Assembly (NCBI GenBank): GCA_023953845.1
Contig: JAMLJC010000001.1
Location: forward strand, 4,431,327-4,495,326
Direction: 5' to 3'
DNA length: 64,000 nt
Origin: Rhizobiaceae bacterium
GTDB taxonomy: Bacteria; Pseudomonadota; Alphaproteobacteria; Rhizobiales; Rhizobiaceae
Shown: piece by piece, positions 17,065 through 25,844 of the stretch
Layout of the letters: each line of letters begins with the position of its first letter
How positions within the stretch are numbered: the stretch's first letter is position 1
Position numbers and translations under genes: made by a program
The notes under the pieces: generated by a model
What the model was told of the DNA's origin: nothing
Seen by the model: only the letters and a program-made list of their open reading frames with translations
The model's database searches: none

Positions 17065-18264
17065 TCACATTGATTTCGGCATATATCTCCAGGTGATTGC
17101 AGCGCATATCGCGCAGAAGATCCCGAGCGTCACGAAGATTGCGCCGAGATTGAAGAAGCCGAGGACGATCGAATAGACCAGCGGCGGCAACAGATCCGAA
17201 AGATCGAGATAGGTACGATAGATCGACGTCATTTCAGCCCGCTCCCGCGGCTTCACGGCGCGAAAGAAGGCGTTTGATCCGAGCGCGTCCAGCGCGATCG
17301 TGAAGAAGGTACAGACCAGCAATATCGCTGCCGTGAGCAGCGGATGGTCCTCCCCGGTGAAGCCGGCGAGGCAAAGCGTCACCGTCATGGCGGCAAACGC
17401 CAGCGCCATGATGAGGCGTGTCCCGGCGCGTCTGGCGATCCAGCCCCAGAACAGCGCCGTGAACAGAAGCGCGTTGCCGGCCGAGACCAGCAGGCCGCCC
17501 GCCAGTTTTCCCTCGCCTGTCACCACCATCAGGATCGGGCCGTAGATGAAGAACGTCGTCCAGAAGCAGGAGCGCCCGAAAGCGATCAACCATGCGAGCC
17601 GAAGGCGCGGCTGGCTCACGAAGCGTCTGATGTTCTTGAGCGGATTGCTCGGCTTGGCCTTGCCTGGCCTGATGGCGGAATTCTCGCTCAGGCGGAAATA
17701 CCAGAACAGAATGAGCAGGGTTACCGAGCACAGGACCGAGAGCCCGTGCGCGGCCAGCAGACCGAAATGGGTGTAGATGAAAACGCCTGCCGCCGGCCCC
17801 AGCGTCCAGCCGAACGTCGACCATGCCATGCGCAGCGATTCGGCGTGGACGAATTCGGTCTTTCTTATGTGGTCCATGATGTAAAGATTGAGCGTGATCG
17901 CCAGCGCGCCCGCCCCGCCGGCCCGCGCCAGCATGCCGATGACCTGTCCCGACAGGCTGTTCGTCAGGAATGCCGCCGCGCCGAGAATCAGCAGGCATAC
18001 GCCCAGCGAATAGACCCACCTTCGCGGCACAACCCCGATCAGAAGCGGGAGGGCGAGCGTTATGCCGAGAGCGCAGACGGAAACCGCCGTGTAGAGCAGC
18101 GAGATCTGCTGCTCGTTCTGCAGCAATTCGTAGGCCTGGATCGGGATCACGCTGGCCACGAGCGCGCGGGCGAAGGATTCGATGGCGTAAAGGCCGGCGA
18201 AAGTCCTCGCACCCGGCTCGCGCATGACCGGAAGCCAGATCGGATGCCGAACCTGAGTTGCCAT
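17065..18264 (-). CDS. MFS transporter
   Basis: 399-residue major facilitator superfamily protein with about twelve hydrophobic segments. It has a cytosolic loop after segment 6 rich in basic residues (SAIRPGKAKPSNPLKNIRRF, about residues 205-224), as expected between the two six-helix halves. Start is placed at MATQVRHPIWLPVM (18264), just before the first membrane segment; upstream in-frame codons code an unlikely hydrophilic leader. The substrate is unknown. The stop lies 3 bases from the Rieske oxygenase stop, convergent, so the two share no transcript. Confidence 0.82.
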   Translation of the reverse strand: MATQVRHPIWLPVMREPGARTFAGLYAIESFARALVASVIPIQAYELLQNEQQISLLYTAVSVCALGITLALPLLIGVVPRRWVYSLGVCLLILGAAAFLTNSLSGQVIGMLARAGGAGALAITLNLYIMDHIRKTEFVHAESLRMAWSTFGWTLGPAAGVFIYTHFGLLAAHGLSVLCSVTLLILFWYFRLSENSAIRPGKAKPSNPLKNIRRFVSQPRLRLAWLIAFGRSCFWTTFFIYGPILMVVTGEGKLAGGLLVSAGNALLFTALFWGWIARRAGTRLIMALAFAAMTVTLCLAGFTGEDHPLLTAAILLVCTFFTIALDALGSNAFFRAVKPRERAEMTSIYRTYLDLSDLLPPLVYSIVLGFFNLGAIFVTLGIFCAICAAITWRYMPKSM

Positions 18265-18504
18265 GTCTGGCGGATGCTCTGCTTTTCGGGTGAGACAGGA
18301 TTTCGGCAAGGATGCAGATGCGTCCTGCAAAAACTGTTGAGAGAAATCGACCTCCTGTGCCGCAAATGCATGAACGGCCACAGAATATTCGGCCGTGGCA
18401 TAATCCGGTCGGGCCGGGCAGCCATGCACACGGGCCAACAACGACGTTGACGCGACCTGTTGCCGGCCTCATGTGCTGTGGCTGACACAACCGGAATTGA
18501 ACGC

Positions 18505-19479
18505 ATGCGTGCACCGCCGCCCAGGACTCCCCGCGTGGACGGGCTCGACGTGGCGCGAGGTCTCGCGCTGCTGGCGATGGCCAGCTACCATTTCACCTGG
18601 GATCTCGAATTCTTCGGCTATATCGAACCGGGCACGACCGCCCAGGGGCTGTGGAAGCTTTATGCGCGGGCCATCGCTTCGACCTTCCTCCTGCTCGCGG
18701 GGGTAAGCCTCGCGCTCGCTCACGGCAACGGCATCCGCTGGCAGGCCTTCTGGCGGCGTTTCGTCATGGTTGCAGCCGCCGCCGCCGCGATTTCGGCCGC
18801 CACCTATCTGGCAGTGCCGAACGGCTTCATATTCTTCGGGATACTTCATCAGATCGCATTGGGCAGCCTGCTTGGCCTCGTGTTTCTGCGGCTTCCTCCG
18901 CTGATCATCCTCGCTGCCGCACTGGTCGTCATCGGAGCGCCGCATTTCCTCAAATCGCCGATGTTCGATCATCCCTGGCTCTGGTGGCTCGGCCTGGCGC
19001 CGATCAATCCACGGTCGAACGACTATGTGCCGGTGTTTCCGTGGTTCGGCGTGGTTCTCGTCGGTATCGGGCTTGCGCGCTCGTTCCAGCAGGCCGGGCT
19101 CATCGCGCGGCTCGCTGCGATCCGCGCCAGGGATTGGACGAAACCGTTCCGTTTCGCGGGCCGTCACAGCCTCGCCGTTTATCTCATCCACCAACCTGTG
19201 CTGATCGGCCTCGTCTGGCTTTTCGCCCAAATCTGGCCCGCGCCGATGGTGACCGAGCAGGCACGTTTCACCGTCTCCTGCGAGTCGCGTTGCGCCGAAA
19301 CCCAGAACGAGACGTTCTGCAAACGCTACTGCGGCTGCATGCTCCAGCGGATCGAGGACGCCGGTCTTCTGGCGCCCATTTTCTCCGGGACGGCGAGCGA
19401 AGAGCTCAATAGCCGTATCGGCGATTTGGCGCTATCGTGCAGCGCCGAGATCGAAGGGCTGGAGGACTCGCCACCGTGA
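18505..19479 (+). CDS. DUF1624 / heparan-alpha-glucosaminide N-acetyltransferase-like membrane protein
   Basis: 324-residue multi-pass membrane protein. The opening PRVDGLDVARGLALLAMASYHFTWDL (about residues 10-35) is typical of DUF1624, a branch of the membrane acyltransferase group whose conserved His faces the membrane. About seven hydrophobic segments follow, including FAGRHSLAVYLIHQPVLIGLVW (about 219-240). The C-terminal ~75 residues are soluble and contain several cysteines (SCESRCAETQNETFCKRYC and GCM), an unusual Cys-rich tail that could form disulfides or bind metal. The start at 18505 follows GGAATTGAAC. It overlaps the next gene by GTGA, indicating translational coupling. Confidence 0.8.
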   Translation: MRAPPPRTPRVDGLDVARGLALLAMASYHFTWDLEFFGYIEPGTTAQGLWKLYARAIASTFLLLAGVSLALAHGNGIRWQAFWRRFVMVAAAAAAISAATYLAVPNGFIFFGILHQIALGSLLGLVFLRLPPLIILAAALVVIGAPHFLKSPMFDHPWLWWLGLAPINPRSNDYVPVFPWFGVVLVGIGLARSFQQAGLIARLAAIRARDWTKPFRFAGRHSLAVYLIHQPVLIGLVWLFAQIWPAPMVTEQARFTVSCESRCAETQNETFCKRYCGCMLQRIEDAGLLAPIFSGTASEELNSRIGDLALSCSAEIEGLEDSPP

Positions 19480-19952
19480 CCGACATACAGGCGCGCCCGA
19501 GCAATTTTCCGTGGCCACCGCTCATCTATGTCGCGGCCATCGCAGCGAGCATCCTGCTGCACTTCCTGCTCGAACTGCCCTGGCTGCCGCCCCCGGTCTC
19601 CGATATTCTCTTCGCGATCGGATGGGTGCTTGTTGCAGGCGGCGTTGCGCTCATCGTCGGCGCCCTGCGTGCGATGCGCGCCGCAAAAACCACATCCGCG
19701 CCTCACAAGCCAGCCGCGCATCTGGTGACGAACGGTGCTTTCGGCATCACCCGCAACCCGCTTTACCTTGCCAACACGCTGGTCATGCTGGGCATCGGGC
19801 TGATCGCGGGCATGCCCTGGTTCCTGATCCTCGCGCTCGTCGCCGCCTTCCTCACGCAGAAGCTGGCGATCGAGCCGGAAGAGCGGCATCTCGATGCCCG
19901 TTTCGGCAAGAAATATCGGGAGTATGCGAAGAAGGTCCGGCGCTGGATCTGA
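19476..19952 (+). CDS. Isoprenylcysteine carboxyl methyltransferase-like membrane protein
   Basis: 158-residue membrane protein with about four hydrophobic segments. The C-terminal half has the ICMT/PEMT-type signature TNGAFGITRNPLYLANTLVMLG (about residues 85-106) and EPEERHLDARFGKKYREYAKKVRRWI at the end, which forms the S-adenosylmethionine site in methyltransferases of this fold. Bacterial members usually have unknown substrates. The start is GTG at 19476, overlapping the upstream stop (GTGA) with GGAGG 10 bases before it, so it is coupled to the DUF1624 gene. Confidence 0.82.
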   Translation: MTDIQARPSNFPWPPLIYVAAIAASILLHFLLELPWLPPPVSDILFAIGWVLVAGGVALIVGALRAMRAAKTTSAPHKPAAHLVTNGAFGITRNPLYLANTLVMLGIGLIAGMPWFLILALVAAFLTQKLAIEPEERHLDARFGKKYREYAKKVRRWI

Positions 19953-19967
19953 GCCGTCTTCCGGAGG

Positions 19968-20354
19968 TCAGGTCTTTACGCCGAGTTCGGCCAGCCTTTC
20001 GACGCAGGAATCCTCGGCCCGGTCGAGTTCCACCAGCGTTTCCTCGAGATCGCGCCGCTTCTGCCGCAGATCCTCACGCTTCTCCTCGATGCGCTTCAGC
20101 ATCAGATTGAGCTGACCGACCTCTCCGGGCGGCTCCTTGTACATCTGGATGATCTCGCGGATCTCGCTGATCGAAAAACCCAGACGCTTTCCGCGCATGA
20201 TCTGCTTGATCAGATGACGGTCGGACGGCCGAAAAAGCCGCGTGCGGCCGCGGCGGACCGGCTGGATCAGCCCTTCGTCCTCATAGAAACGCAGCGTGCG
20301 CGTGGAGACGTCGAATTCGCGCGTAAGTTCGGTGATGGTATAGTATTCGCGCAT
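19968..20354 (-). CDS. MerR-family regulator (LiuR-like)
   Basis: 128-residue regulator. The N-terminal helix-turn-helix with wing is YYTITELTREFDVSTRTLRFYEDEGLIQP (about residues 4-32) and continues RRGRTRLFRPSDRHLIKQIMRGKRLGFSISEIREII. A long C-terminal coiled coil (about residues 85-120) provides dimerisation. There are no conserved cysteines, so metal sensing is unlikely. The sequence style resembles LiuR, the regulator of branched-chain amino-acid catabolism, but no liu genes lie beside it, so this is only a resemblance. Convergent with the methyltransferase-like gene; 80 bases from the mgtE stop on the same strand. Confidence 0.87.
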   Translation of the reverse strand: MREYYTITELTREFDVSTRTLRFYEDEGLIQPVRRGRTRLFRPSDRHLIKQIMRGKRLGFSISEIREIIQMYKEPPGEVGQLNLMLKRIEEKREDLRQKRRDLEETLVELDRAEDSCVERLAELGVKT

Positions 20355-20434
20355 CCCGACATCATCCCACGCTTGATTCAAGCGGGGATTTCGCACGGCG
20401 CTTACGTAAAAGTCAATTGCCGCTCTCGCCCTCG

Positions 20435-21850
20435 CTACATCAGCCCGAACCACCAGGTGGCGAGGCCGAGGAAGGCGAAAAAGCCGACGACATCCGTTAC
20501 GGCCGTGACGAATACGGCCGACGCCACCGCCGGGTCCGCGCCGACCTTGTCCAGCACGAGCGGGATGATAATGCCGGCAAGCGCGGCCACGAACATGTTG
20601 ATGATCATGGCGCAGGCGATGATGCCGCCGAGATTCGGATCGCCGAACCATAGTCCCGCCACCGTGCCGATCAGAGCAGCGAAAATGATGCCGTTCAGGA
20701 AGCCGACGCCCATCTCGCGGCGGATGATGCGGCCCGCATTGTATATGTCCAGATCCTTGGTCGCGAGCGCGCGGACAGTGACGGTCATGGTCTGCGAACC
20801 GGCATTGCCGCCCATGCCCGCCACGATGGGCATCAGCACCGCAAGCGCGACGATCTTCTCGATCGTATGATCGAACAGGCCGATGACGGAGGCCGCCAGG
20901 AAAGCCGTGAGCAGATTGACGAGCAGCCACGGGACGCGGGAACGCGACGTGGCGAGCACCTTGTCGGACAGTTCCTCGTCGCCGACGCCGCCCATGCGCA
21001 AGAGGTCCTCTTCCGCCTCCTGCTGGATCACGTCGACCACGTCATCGATGGTGAGCACGCCGACAAGCCGGTCGTTCTCGTCAACCACGGCGGCGGACAG
21101 AAGGTCGTATTGCTCGAATTCACGCGCTGCCTCCTCCTGATCCATCGTGGCCGGAATGGCATGGCGCGTTTCGTGCATGATGTCGGCGATCTTCACCGAG
21201 CGCTTGGTCCGCAGGATCTGGTCGAGATCGATCGCGCCGAGCAGCTTGAAGGTCGGATCGATGACGAAGATCTGCGAGAAGCGCTCCGGCAGGTCGGTAT
21301 CCTCGCGCATGTAGTCGATCGTCTGGCCGACGGTCCAGAAAGGCGGAACGGCGACGAACTCCGTCTGCATGCGCCGGCCGGCGCTCTCCTCGGGGTAATC
21401 GAGGGCGCGTCTCAGCCGGATGCGTTCGGTGAAAGGCAGCTTCGCAAGAATCTCGTCCTGGTCTTCCTGATCGAGATCTTCGAGGATGTAGACGGCGTCG
21501 TCGGAATCGAGTTCCTGCACCGCCTGCGCGATCTGCTCGTTCGGCAGAGCGTCGACAATGTCGTGGCGGATGGCGTCATCGACCTCCGTCAGCGCGGAGA
21601 AATCGAAGTCCGAACCGAGGAGATCGACCAGCGCGTGGCGCTGTTCGGGCATCAGGGCTTCGAGAAGGTCGCCAAGCTCCGACTGGTGCAACTCGCTGAC
21701 GTCACGCTTGAGCGTGATCGTGTCGCGATCGGCGATCGCCGCCCCGATTCGCGCCAGGAACGAGGCGGCGATGCTGCCGTCTTCTCCATAGATCCCGGAA
21801 TGCGCCGCCTCAGGCGTCGGAGCGGCTTTTTCTTCTTCCGTGCCTTCCAC
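20435..21850 (-). CDS. mgtE: Magnesium transporter MgtE
   Basis: Mg2+-gated inner-membrane magnesium channel. The 471-residue protein has the full domain order: an N-terminal superhelical domain (about residues 35-155), a pair of CBS domains (about 160-285, with FVAVPPFWTVGQTIDYM and AAVVDENDRLVGVLTIDDVVDVI), a linking helix, and five C-terminal membrane helices with the ion-pathway signature PIVAGMGGNAGSQT (about 340-353). Gating is by Mg2+ binding to the acidic cytosolic domains. It precedes the MerR gene on the same strand; the two are probably separate units given the 80-base gap. Confidence 0.95.
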   Translation of the reverse strand: MEGTEEEKAAPTPEAAHSGIYGEDGSIAASFLARIGAAIADRDTITLKRDVSELHQSELGDLLEALMPEQRHALVDLLGSDFDFSALTEVDDAIRHDIVDALPNEQIAQAVQELDSDDAVYILEDLDQEDQDEILAKLPFTERIRLRRALDYPEESAGRRMQTEFVAVPPFWTVGQTIDYMREDTDLPERFSQIFVIDPTFKLLGAIDLDQILRTKRSVKIADIMHETRHAIPATMDQEEAAREFEQYDLLSAAVVDENDRLVGVLTIDDVVDVIQQEAEEDLLRMGGVGDEELSDKVLATSRSRVPWLLVNLLTAFLAASVIGLFDHTIEKIVALAVLMPIVAGMGGNAGSQTMTVTVRALATKDLDIYNAGRIIRREMGVGFLNGIIFAALIGTVAGLWFGDPNLGGIIACAMIINMFVAALAGIIIPLVLDKVGADPAVASAVFVTAVTDVVGFFAFLGLATWWFGLM

Positions 21851-22137
21851 CGGCGCCTCCCTCGAAATCCGGGGCGTTTCGGGTCAACGTCTAGCCTGCA
21901 TCATCGTGAAAGACAAAACGAAATGCGCGTCCGTCGCGACACGCGTCAATCCGCGTATCGGTGCGACAGATATGCAGCGGCACTCTCGCAGCCGACGCTA
22001 CGGACGAGAGGCACGCCTTTGCGGCGCAACTCAAAATCTGTCCGACAGCCGCCGGAATAATCGGTTGGCGGCTTGTTTCCCCGAAAGTGATTTGCTACAT
22101 GCCCGCGGGCCGGCTCTGACCGGCTCTTCTGTGACGT

Positions 22138-22222
22138 GCGGTCGTGGCGGAATTGGTAGACGCGCAGCGTTGAGGTCGCTGTGGGGCAACCCGTGGAAGT
22201 TCGAGTCTTCTCGACCGCACCA
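22138..22222 (+). tRNA. tRNA-Leu (anticodon GAG)
   Basis: 85-nt class II tRNA with a long variable arm. Acceptor GCGGTCG pairs with CGACCGC, the anticodon stem CAGCG/CGCTG encloses loop TTGAGGT (anticodon GAG, reading CUC/CUU), the variable arm is TGGGGCAACCCG, the T loop is TTCGAGT, and CCA is encoded at the 3' end. Confidence 0.96.
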
Positions 22223-22314
22223 ACACTCCCTTCGAAATCAAGGCAAACGGCCTGCGGCGCTGTTCTTTAATGCCGGCTGCCTGCATTTTTGCGCGTTTCT
22301 CTTCTCCCCGCATG

Positions 22315-22346
22315 AAAAAGCCCGCCCCGGCTGAACGGAGCGGGCC
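22315..22346 (-). terminator. Rho-independent terminator of the 23-codon micro-gene
   Basis: On the minus strand a GC-rich 9-bp stem (22345-22337 with 22328-22320, one U-G pair) is followed by TTTTTC. It closes the short transcript predicted to start near 22470. Confidence 0.75.
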
Positions 22347-22369
22347 TGCTTTCGTTTCGGCTCGATAGC

Positions 22370-22441
22370 TCAGCGCGGCTTGATGATGCCGCTCAGCGAA
22401 AATTCCGGCAGATGCCACCCGAAGCAACGTACGGTATGCAT
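22370..22441 (-). CDS. Candidate 23-residue micro-protein
   Basis: Short frame that begins MHTVRCFGWHLPEF and ends SGIIKPR. Support is positional rather than by homology: GGAG lies 6 bases before the ATG, a TTGACA/-10 pair lies upstream, and a terminator follows within 25 bases of the stop, giving a self-contained unit of about 150 nt between tRNA-Leu(GAG) and lipB. It has no membrane segment. It may be a real peptide, a leader peptide, or a chance frame within a small regulatory RNA. No family recognised. Confidence 0.5.
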   Translation of the reverse strand: MHTVRCFGWHLPEFSLSGIIKPR

Positions 22442-22476
22442 ATGATTCTCCAGTTGTCTGAGACTTGCTTGCAGAC

Positions 22477-22507
22477 CGTATACTGACGTTGCGGAAAGAC
22501 ATGTCAA
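22477..22507 (-). promoter_or_regulatory. Promoter of the 23-codon micro-gene
   Basis: On the minus strand a consensus TTGACA (22507-22502) precedes GTATAC/TATACG (22483-22477) with an 18-19 base spacer. The distance to the micro-gene ATG is about 36 bases. Confidence 0.55.
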
Positions 22508-22600
22508 GCATGAACGCCACGCAGAATTGCTTTAGTGCAGCGCCTTTGAAGGCCGAAATGATGCTGGATTCGTCCGATTGCCGCATCCTATATCCTTGAC

Positions 22601-23344
22601 ATGATGTTGCGCGACGACCTCTCCGCCAATTTTCTGCCCGCCATCGGCGCGCCATCCGTCGAATGGCGCGTGGAACCGGGGCTGACAGCCTATCCCGACG
22701 CGGTCGCCTTCATGGAACAGCGCGTTGCCGAAATTCGGGACGGTACGGCGCCTGAACTCGTCTGGCTGGTGGAGCACCCTCCGCTCTATACCGCCGGCAC
22801 CAGCGCGAAGACCGACGATCTGGTCGATCCCAACCGGTTTCCCGTTTTTCCGTCGAGCCGCGGCGGCGAGTACACCTATCATGGTCCCGGACAGCGGGTG
22901 GCCTATGTCATGCTCGATCTGAAGCAACGACGGGAGGACGTGCGCGCCTTCGTCGCGGCTCTGGAGACATGGGTCATCGAAACCCTTGCCGCCTTCAACA
23001 TACGCGGCGAACGGCGCGAGGATCGCGTCGGTGTATGGGTCGTGCGGCCCGACCGCCCGCCCCTGCCGGATGGACGGCCGTCCGAGGACAAGATCGCCGC
23101 GATCGGCATCCGGTTGCGCCGATGGGTTTCGTTCCACGGCATCTCGATCAATGTCGAGCCGGACCTCGGTCACTTCGCCGGGATCGTACCCTGCGGCATC
23201 CGCCAGCATGGCGTCACCAGTCTTGTCGACCTCGGCCTGCCGGTCACGGTGGACGACCTCGACGCCGCTCTCAGGACGACGTTCGAGAAGGTGTTTGGAC
23301 GAACAGAACCGGTGCGATCGACTCTTGAGCGCGCCGCGGGATAA
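22601..23344 (+). CDS. lipB: Octanoyltransferase LipB
   Basis: Transfers octanoate from acyl carrier protein to lipoyl domains, the first step of lipoic acid synthesis. The 247-residue protein shows the LipB motifs: LVEHPPLYTAGTSA (about residues 56-69), RGGEYTYHGPGQRVAYVMLDL (about 87-107), the acyl-pocket KIAAIGIRLRRWVSFHGISIN (Lys about residue 164) and the catalytic Cys in IVPCGIRQHGVTSL (about 191-204). The start may be either of two adjacent ATG codons (22601 or 22604). It is convergent with a LexA-controlled microprotein gene whose stop lies only 3 bases beyond. Confidence 0.95.
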   Translation: MMLRDDLSANFLPAIGAPSVEWRVEPGLTAYPDAVAFMEQRVAEIRDGTAPELVWLVEHPPLYTAGTSAKTDDLVDPNRFPVFPSSRGGEYTYHGPGQRVAYVMLDLKQRREDVRAFVAALETWVIETLAAFNIRGERREDRVGVWVVRPDRPPLPDGRPSEDKIAAIGIRLRRWVSFHGISINVEPDLGHFAGIVPCGIRQHGVTSLVDLGLPVTVDDLDAALRTTFEKVFGRTEPVRSTLERAAG

Positions 23345-23347
23345 GGA

Positions 23348-23434
23348 TCAAAGGCTGCCTATCCACATGGCGACGGATACGAGGAAGGTGCTCATGCACA
23401 CCATGGAGATGACATCCTGAAGCAGATCCTGCAT
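23348..23434 (-). CDS. LexA-controlled 28-residue membrane microprotein
   Basis: Starts MQDLLQDVIS and continues as an uncharged hydrophobic stretch (residues 8-28, ending VAMWIGSL), enough for one membrane span. GGAGAG lies 7 bases before the ATG. A promoter with a perfect alphaproteobacterial LexA box (GTTC-N7-GTTC) sits 33-62 bases upstream, so it should be induced by DNA damage. It is not similar enough for me to call it a homologue of SidA, the 29-residue SOS-induced membrane inhibitor of division in Caulobacter, but size, topology and control are the same. The stop is 3 bases from the lipB stop, convergent. Confidence 0.75.
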   Translation of the reverse strand: MQDLLQDVISMVCMSTFLVSVAMWIGSL

Positions 23435-23466
23435 GGTGGAACTCTCCGTGTTTTTAGTCTGTTTTT

Positions 23467-23496
23467 ATTATGTTCTATTTTTGTTCACATCGTCAA
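23467..23496 (-). promoter_or_regulatory. SOS promoter with LexA box inside the spacer
   Basis: On the minus strand TTGACG (23496-23491) and CATAAT (23472-23467) are 18 bases apart. The LexA box GAAC-AAAAATA-GAAC (23486-23472) fills the spacer and touches the -10, the standard geometry for LexA repression in alphaproteobacteria. Confidence 0.82.
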
Positions 23497-24084
23497 TCCT
23501 CGCCGGCGCTTCTTACTGACATGAACTGACGCGCAGCCTTCGAGCGGTTAACGATCGGTTATCGGAGCGACCTCGCTTCTTGGAGGTCTCGGCGGTTGCA
23601 GCCTAGCGATAGGAGCACCAAGTCGTTCCCCCGCTTTTTGCGAAGCCGGGGTGATGGTTTGCGGGAGGCGGGCGCATGGCCGGGCGCCTGTTGTGAATGT
23701 TTAGTGACGCCTTGCCATGCGCCGCTGGCGTTTTCTCTCCGTCCGGACCCGGCCCAACGTCCGTCCGGAGGAAGCCGGACGGAACAGCGAGCGCACGAAC
23801 CCGAGCGCCGGGGACAGCAACTCTGCCGCAAACCCAACGGCGATGATGCCGCGCCACACTTGTCTGGATGACCGGTCGTCGACACCCGTTCCCGCCGGCA
23901 AGCTGCCGAGGAGAAGGATAGAGGCAGAAGCGGATGCGGGGGCAAGTTCGGGGTGCGAAATCGCGCAAGCGACTGATGTCGCGGGCGGAAAGTTTTCGGA
24001 GGCGGCGGATTTGTCCCCGCTTGTGAGCGCTTCGTCAGGTCTGTCGGACTTGCCGTCCCGGCGTTCGCGCCATTCTCTCCACCT
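23497..24084. other. Long intergenic region without a convincing gene
   Basis: No frame here has a ribosome-binding site plus recognisable protein pattern. A minus-strand frame (24156-23701) codes, in its later half, an Ala/Ser-rich segment and a short hydrophobic stretch (VWRGIIAVGFAAELLSPALG) with a basic tail; its beginning lies inside the adjacent repeat. It could be a decayed gene or chance coding. A plus-strand frame over 23596-23871 is Arg/Ser-rich and unconvincing. Confidence 0.4.
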
Positions 24085-24244
24085 CGTCATCCTCGGGCTT
24101 GACCCGAGGATCCATGCCTGAACGCCGATGAAGGCGTAGCGGTGAAGGACGGGCACCCGTCGCCCGCCGTCTCATCCGTCCGCGACGTTCAGGCATGGAT
24201 CCTATGGTCGCGCTCCGCTTCGCTGCGCTTTCCATAGGATGACG
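24085..24244. repeat. Multi-hairpin intergenic repeat of rhizobial type
   Basis: 160-bp nested palindromic unit. Outer ends CGTCATCCT (24085-24093) and AGGATGACG (24236-24244) are inverted; inside are hairpin CCTCGGG/CCCGAGG (24091-24109), a 17-bp perfect inverted pair GGATCCATGCCTGAACG (24108-24124) with its complement at 24186-24202, and CCTATGG/CCATAGG (24201-24238). Similar GGGCTTGACCCGAGGATCC elements are, from memory, scattered through many alphaproteobacterial genomes. There is no coding content. Confidence 0.75.
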
Positions 24245-24375
24245 AAGGGGAGAAGGTGGGATGCGCGGCATGAGCCGTTTCGCGCAGTTCGGCCGCCGCC
24301 GGGATCGAGCCGCGTGTCTCGATCCGTCCTTCGGACCCCACAAGAGAGAAGGAAGGGCGCTCGTTGCCCGACCGC
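24245..24375. other. Spacer between the repeat and the recA 3' end
   Basis: 131 bases. Nothing recognisable; no strong terminator for recA was found here. Confidence 0.4.
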
Positions 24376-25461
<1,086 letters not shown>

Positions 25462-25518
25462 GATACATTACCCCTTGATCGTCAATCGAAGCCCGGAGGC
25501 GTCATCGTCAGGGCATAA

Positions 25519-25547
25519 TCTGTACCTATTTTGTTCTAATTTGGCAA
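25519..25547 (-). promoter_or_regulatory. recA promoter with LexA box
   Basis: On the minus strand TTGCCA (25547-25542) and TACAGA (25524-25519) are 17 bases apart. The overlapping sequence GAAC-AAAATAG-GTAC (25536-25522) matches the GAAC-N7-GAAC LexA box with one half-site changed. A further degenerate copy, ATAC-AAAAATA-GAAC, lies at 25602-25588. Confidence 0.7.
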
Positions 25548-25844
25548 GGGGCATCAACGTATTGATTCAAATAGGAAATGCAGATTTGTTCTATTTTTGT
25601 ATCGGCGATTTCCAGGAGATTGGACTTCCCTGAGCACGACGCAGCGACGCCCCGAAGTCCGCGCGCCGCGACGAAGGCGATTCTCTCCCCGGGCCTCCAC
25701 CCAACGGAGGCGGGCGTACCGATGCGCGGAAGTCCGTCCTTATCCCTCCATGCTGTGGACATCAAAAGAACGCACTTGCGCTCTTTGCGAGGCTCAATAT
25801 GCCCACTATAGAGGGGCCGTGCCGGCCGGCGCGGAAAGGAATCC
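25548..25844. other. Divergent region between recA and aroQ
   Basis: Nearly 300 bases. Contains the degenerate second LexA-like box at 25588-25602 and should hold the aroQ promoter, for which I see no clear consensus pair. No small gene found on either strand. Confidence 0.4.

Larger units (their letters stand above)
22223..22600. other. Intergenic stretch between tRNA-Leu(GAG) and lipB
   Basis: Besides the minus-strand micro-gene with promoter and terminator described separately, I see no further gene. About 95 bases downstream of lipB's 5' side (22508-22600) should hold the lipB promoter, but no clear consensus pair is visible. Confidence 0.5.

Noticed and set aside
24085..24244. CRISPR-like array
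   Set aside because: The repeats are inverted and nested, not regularly spaced direct repeats, and no cas gene is present in the window.
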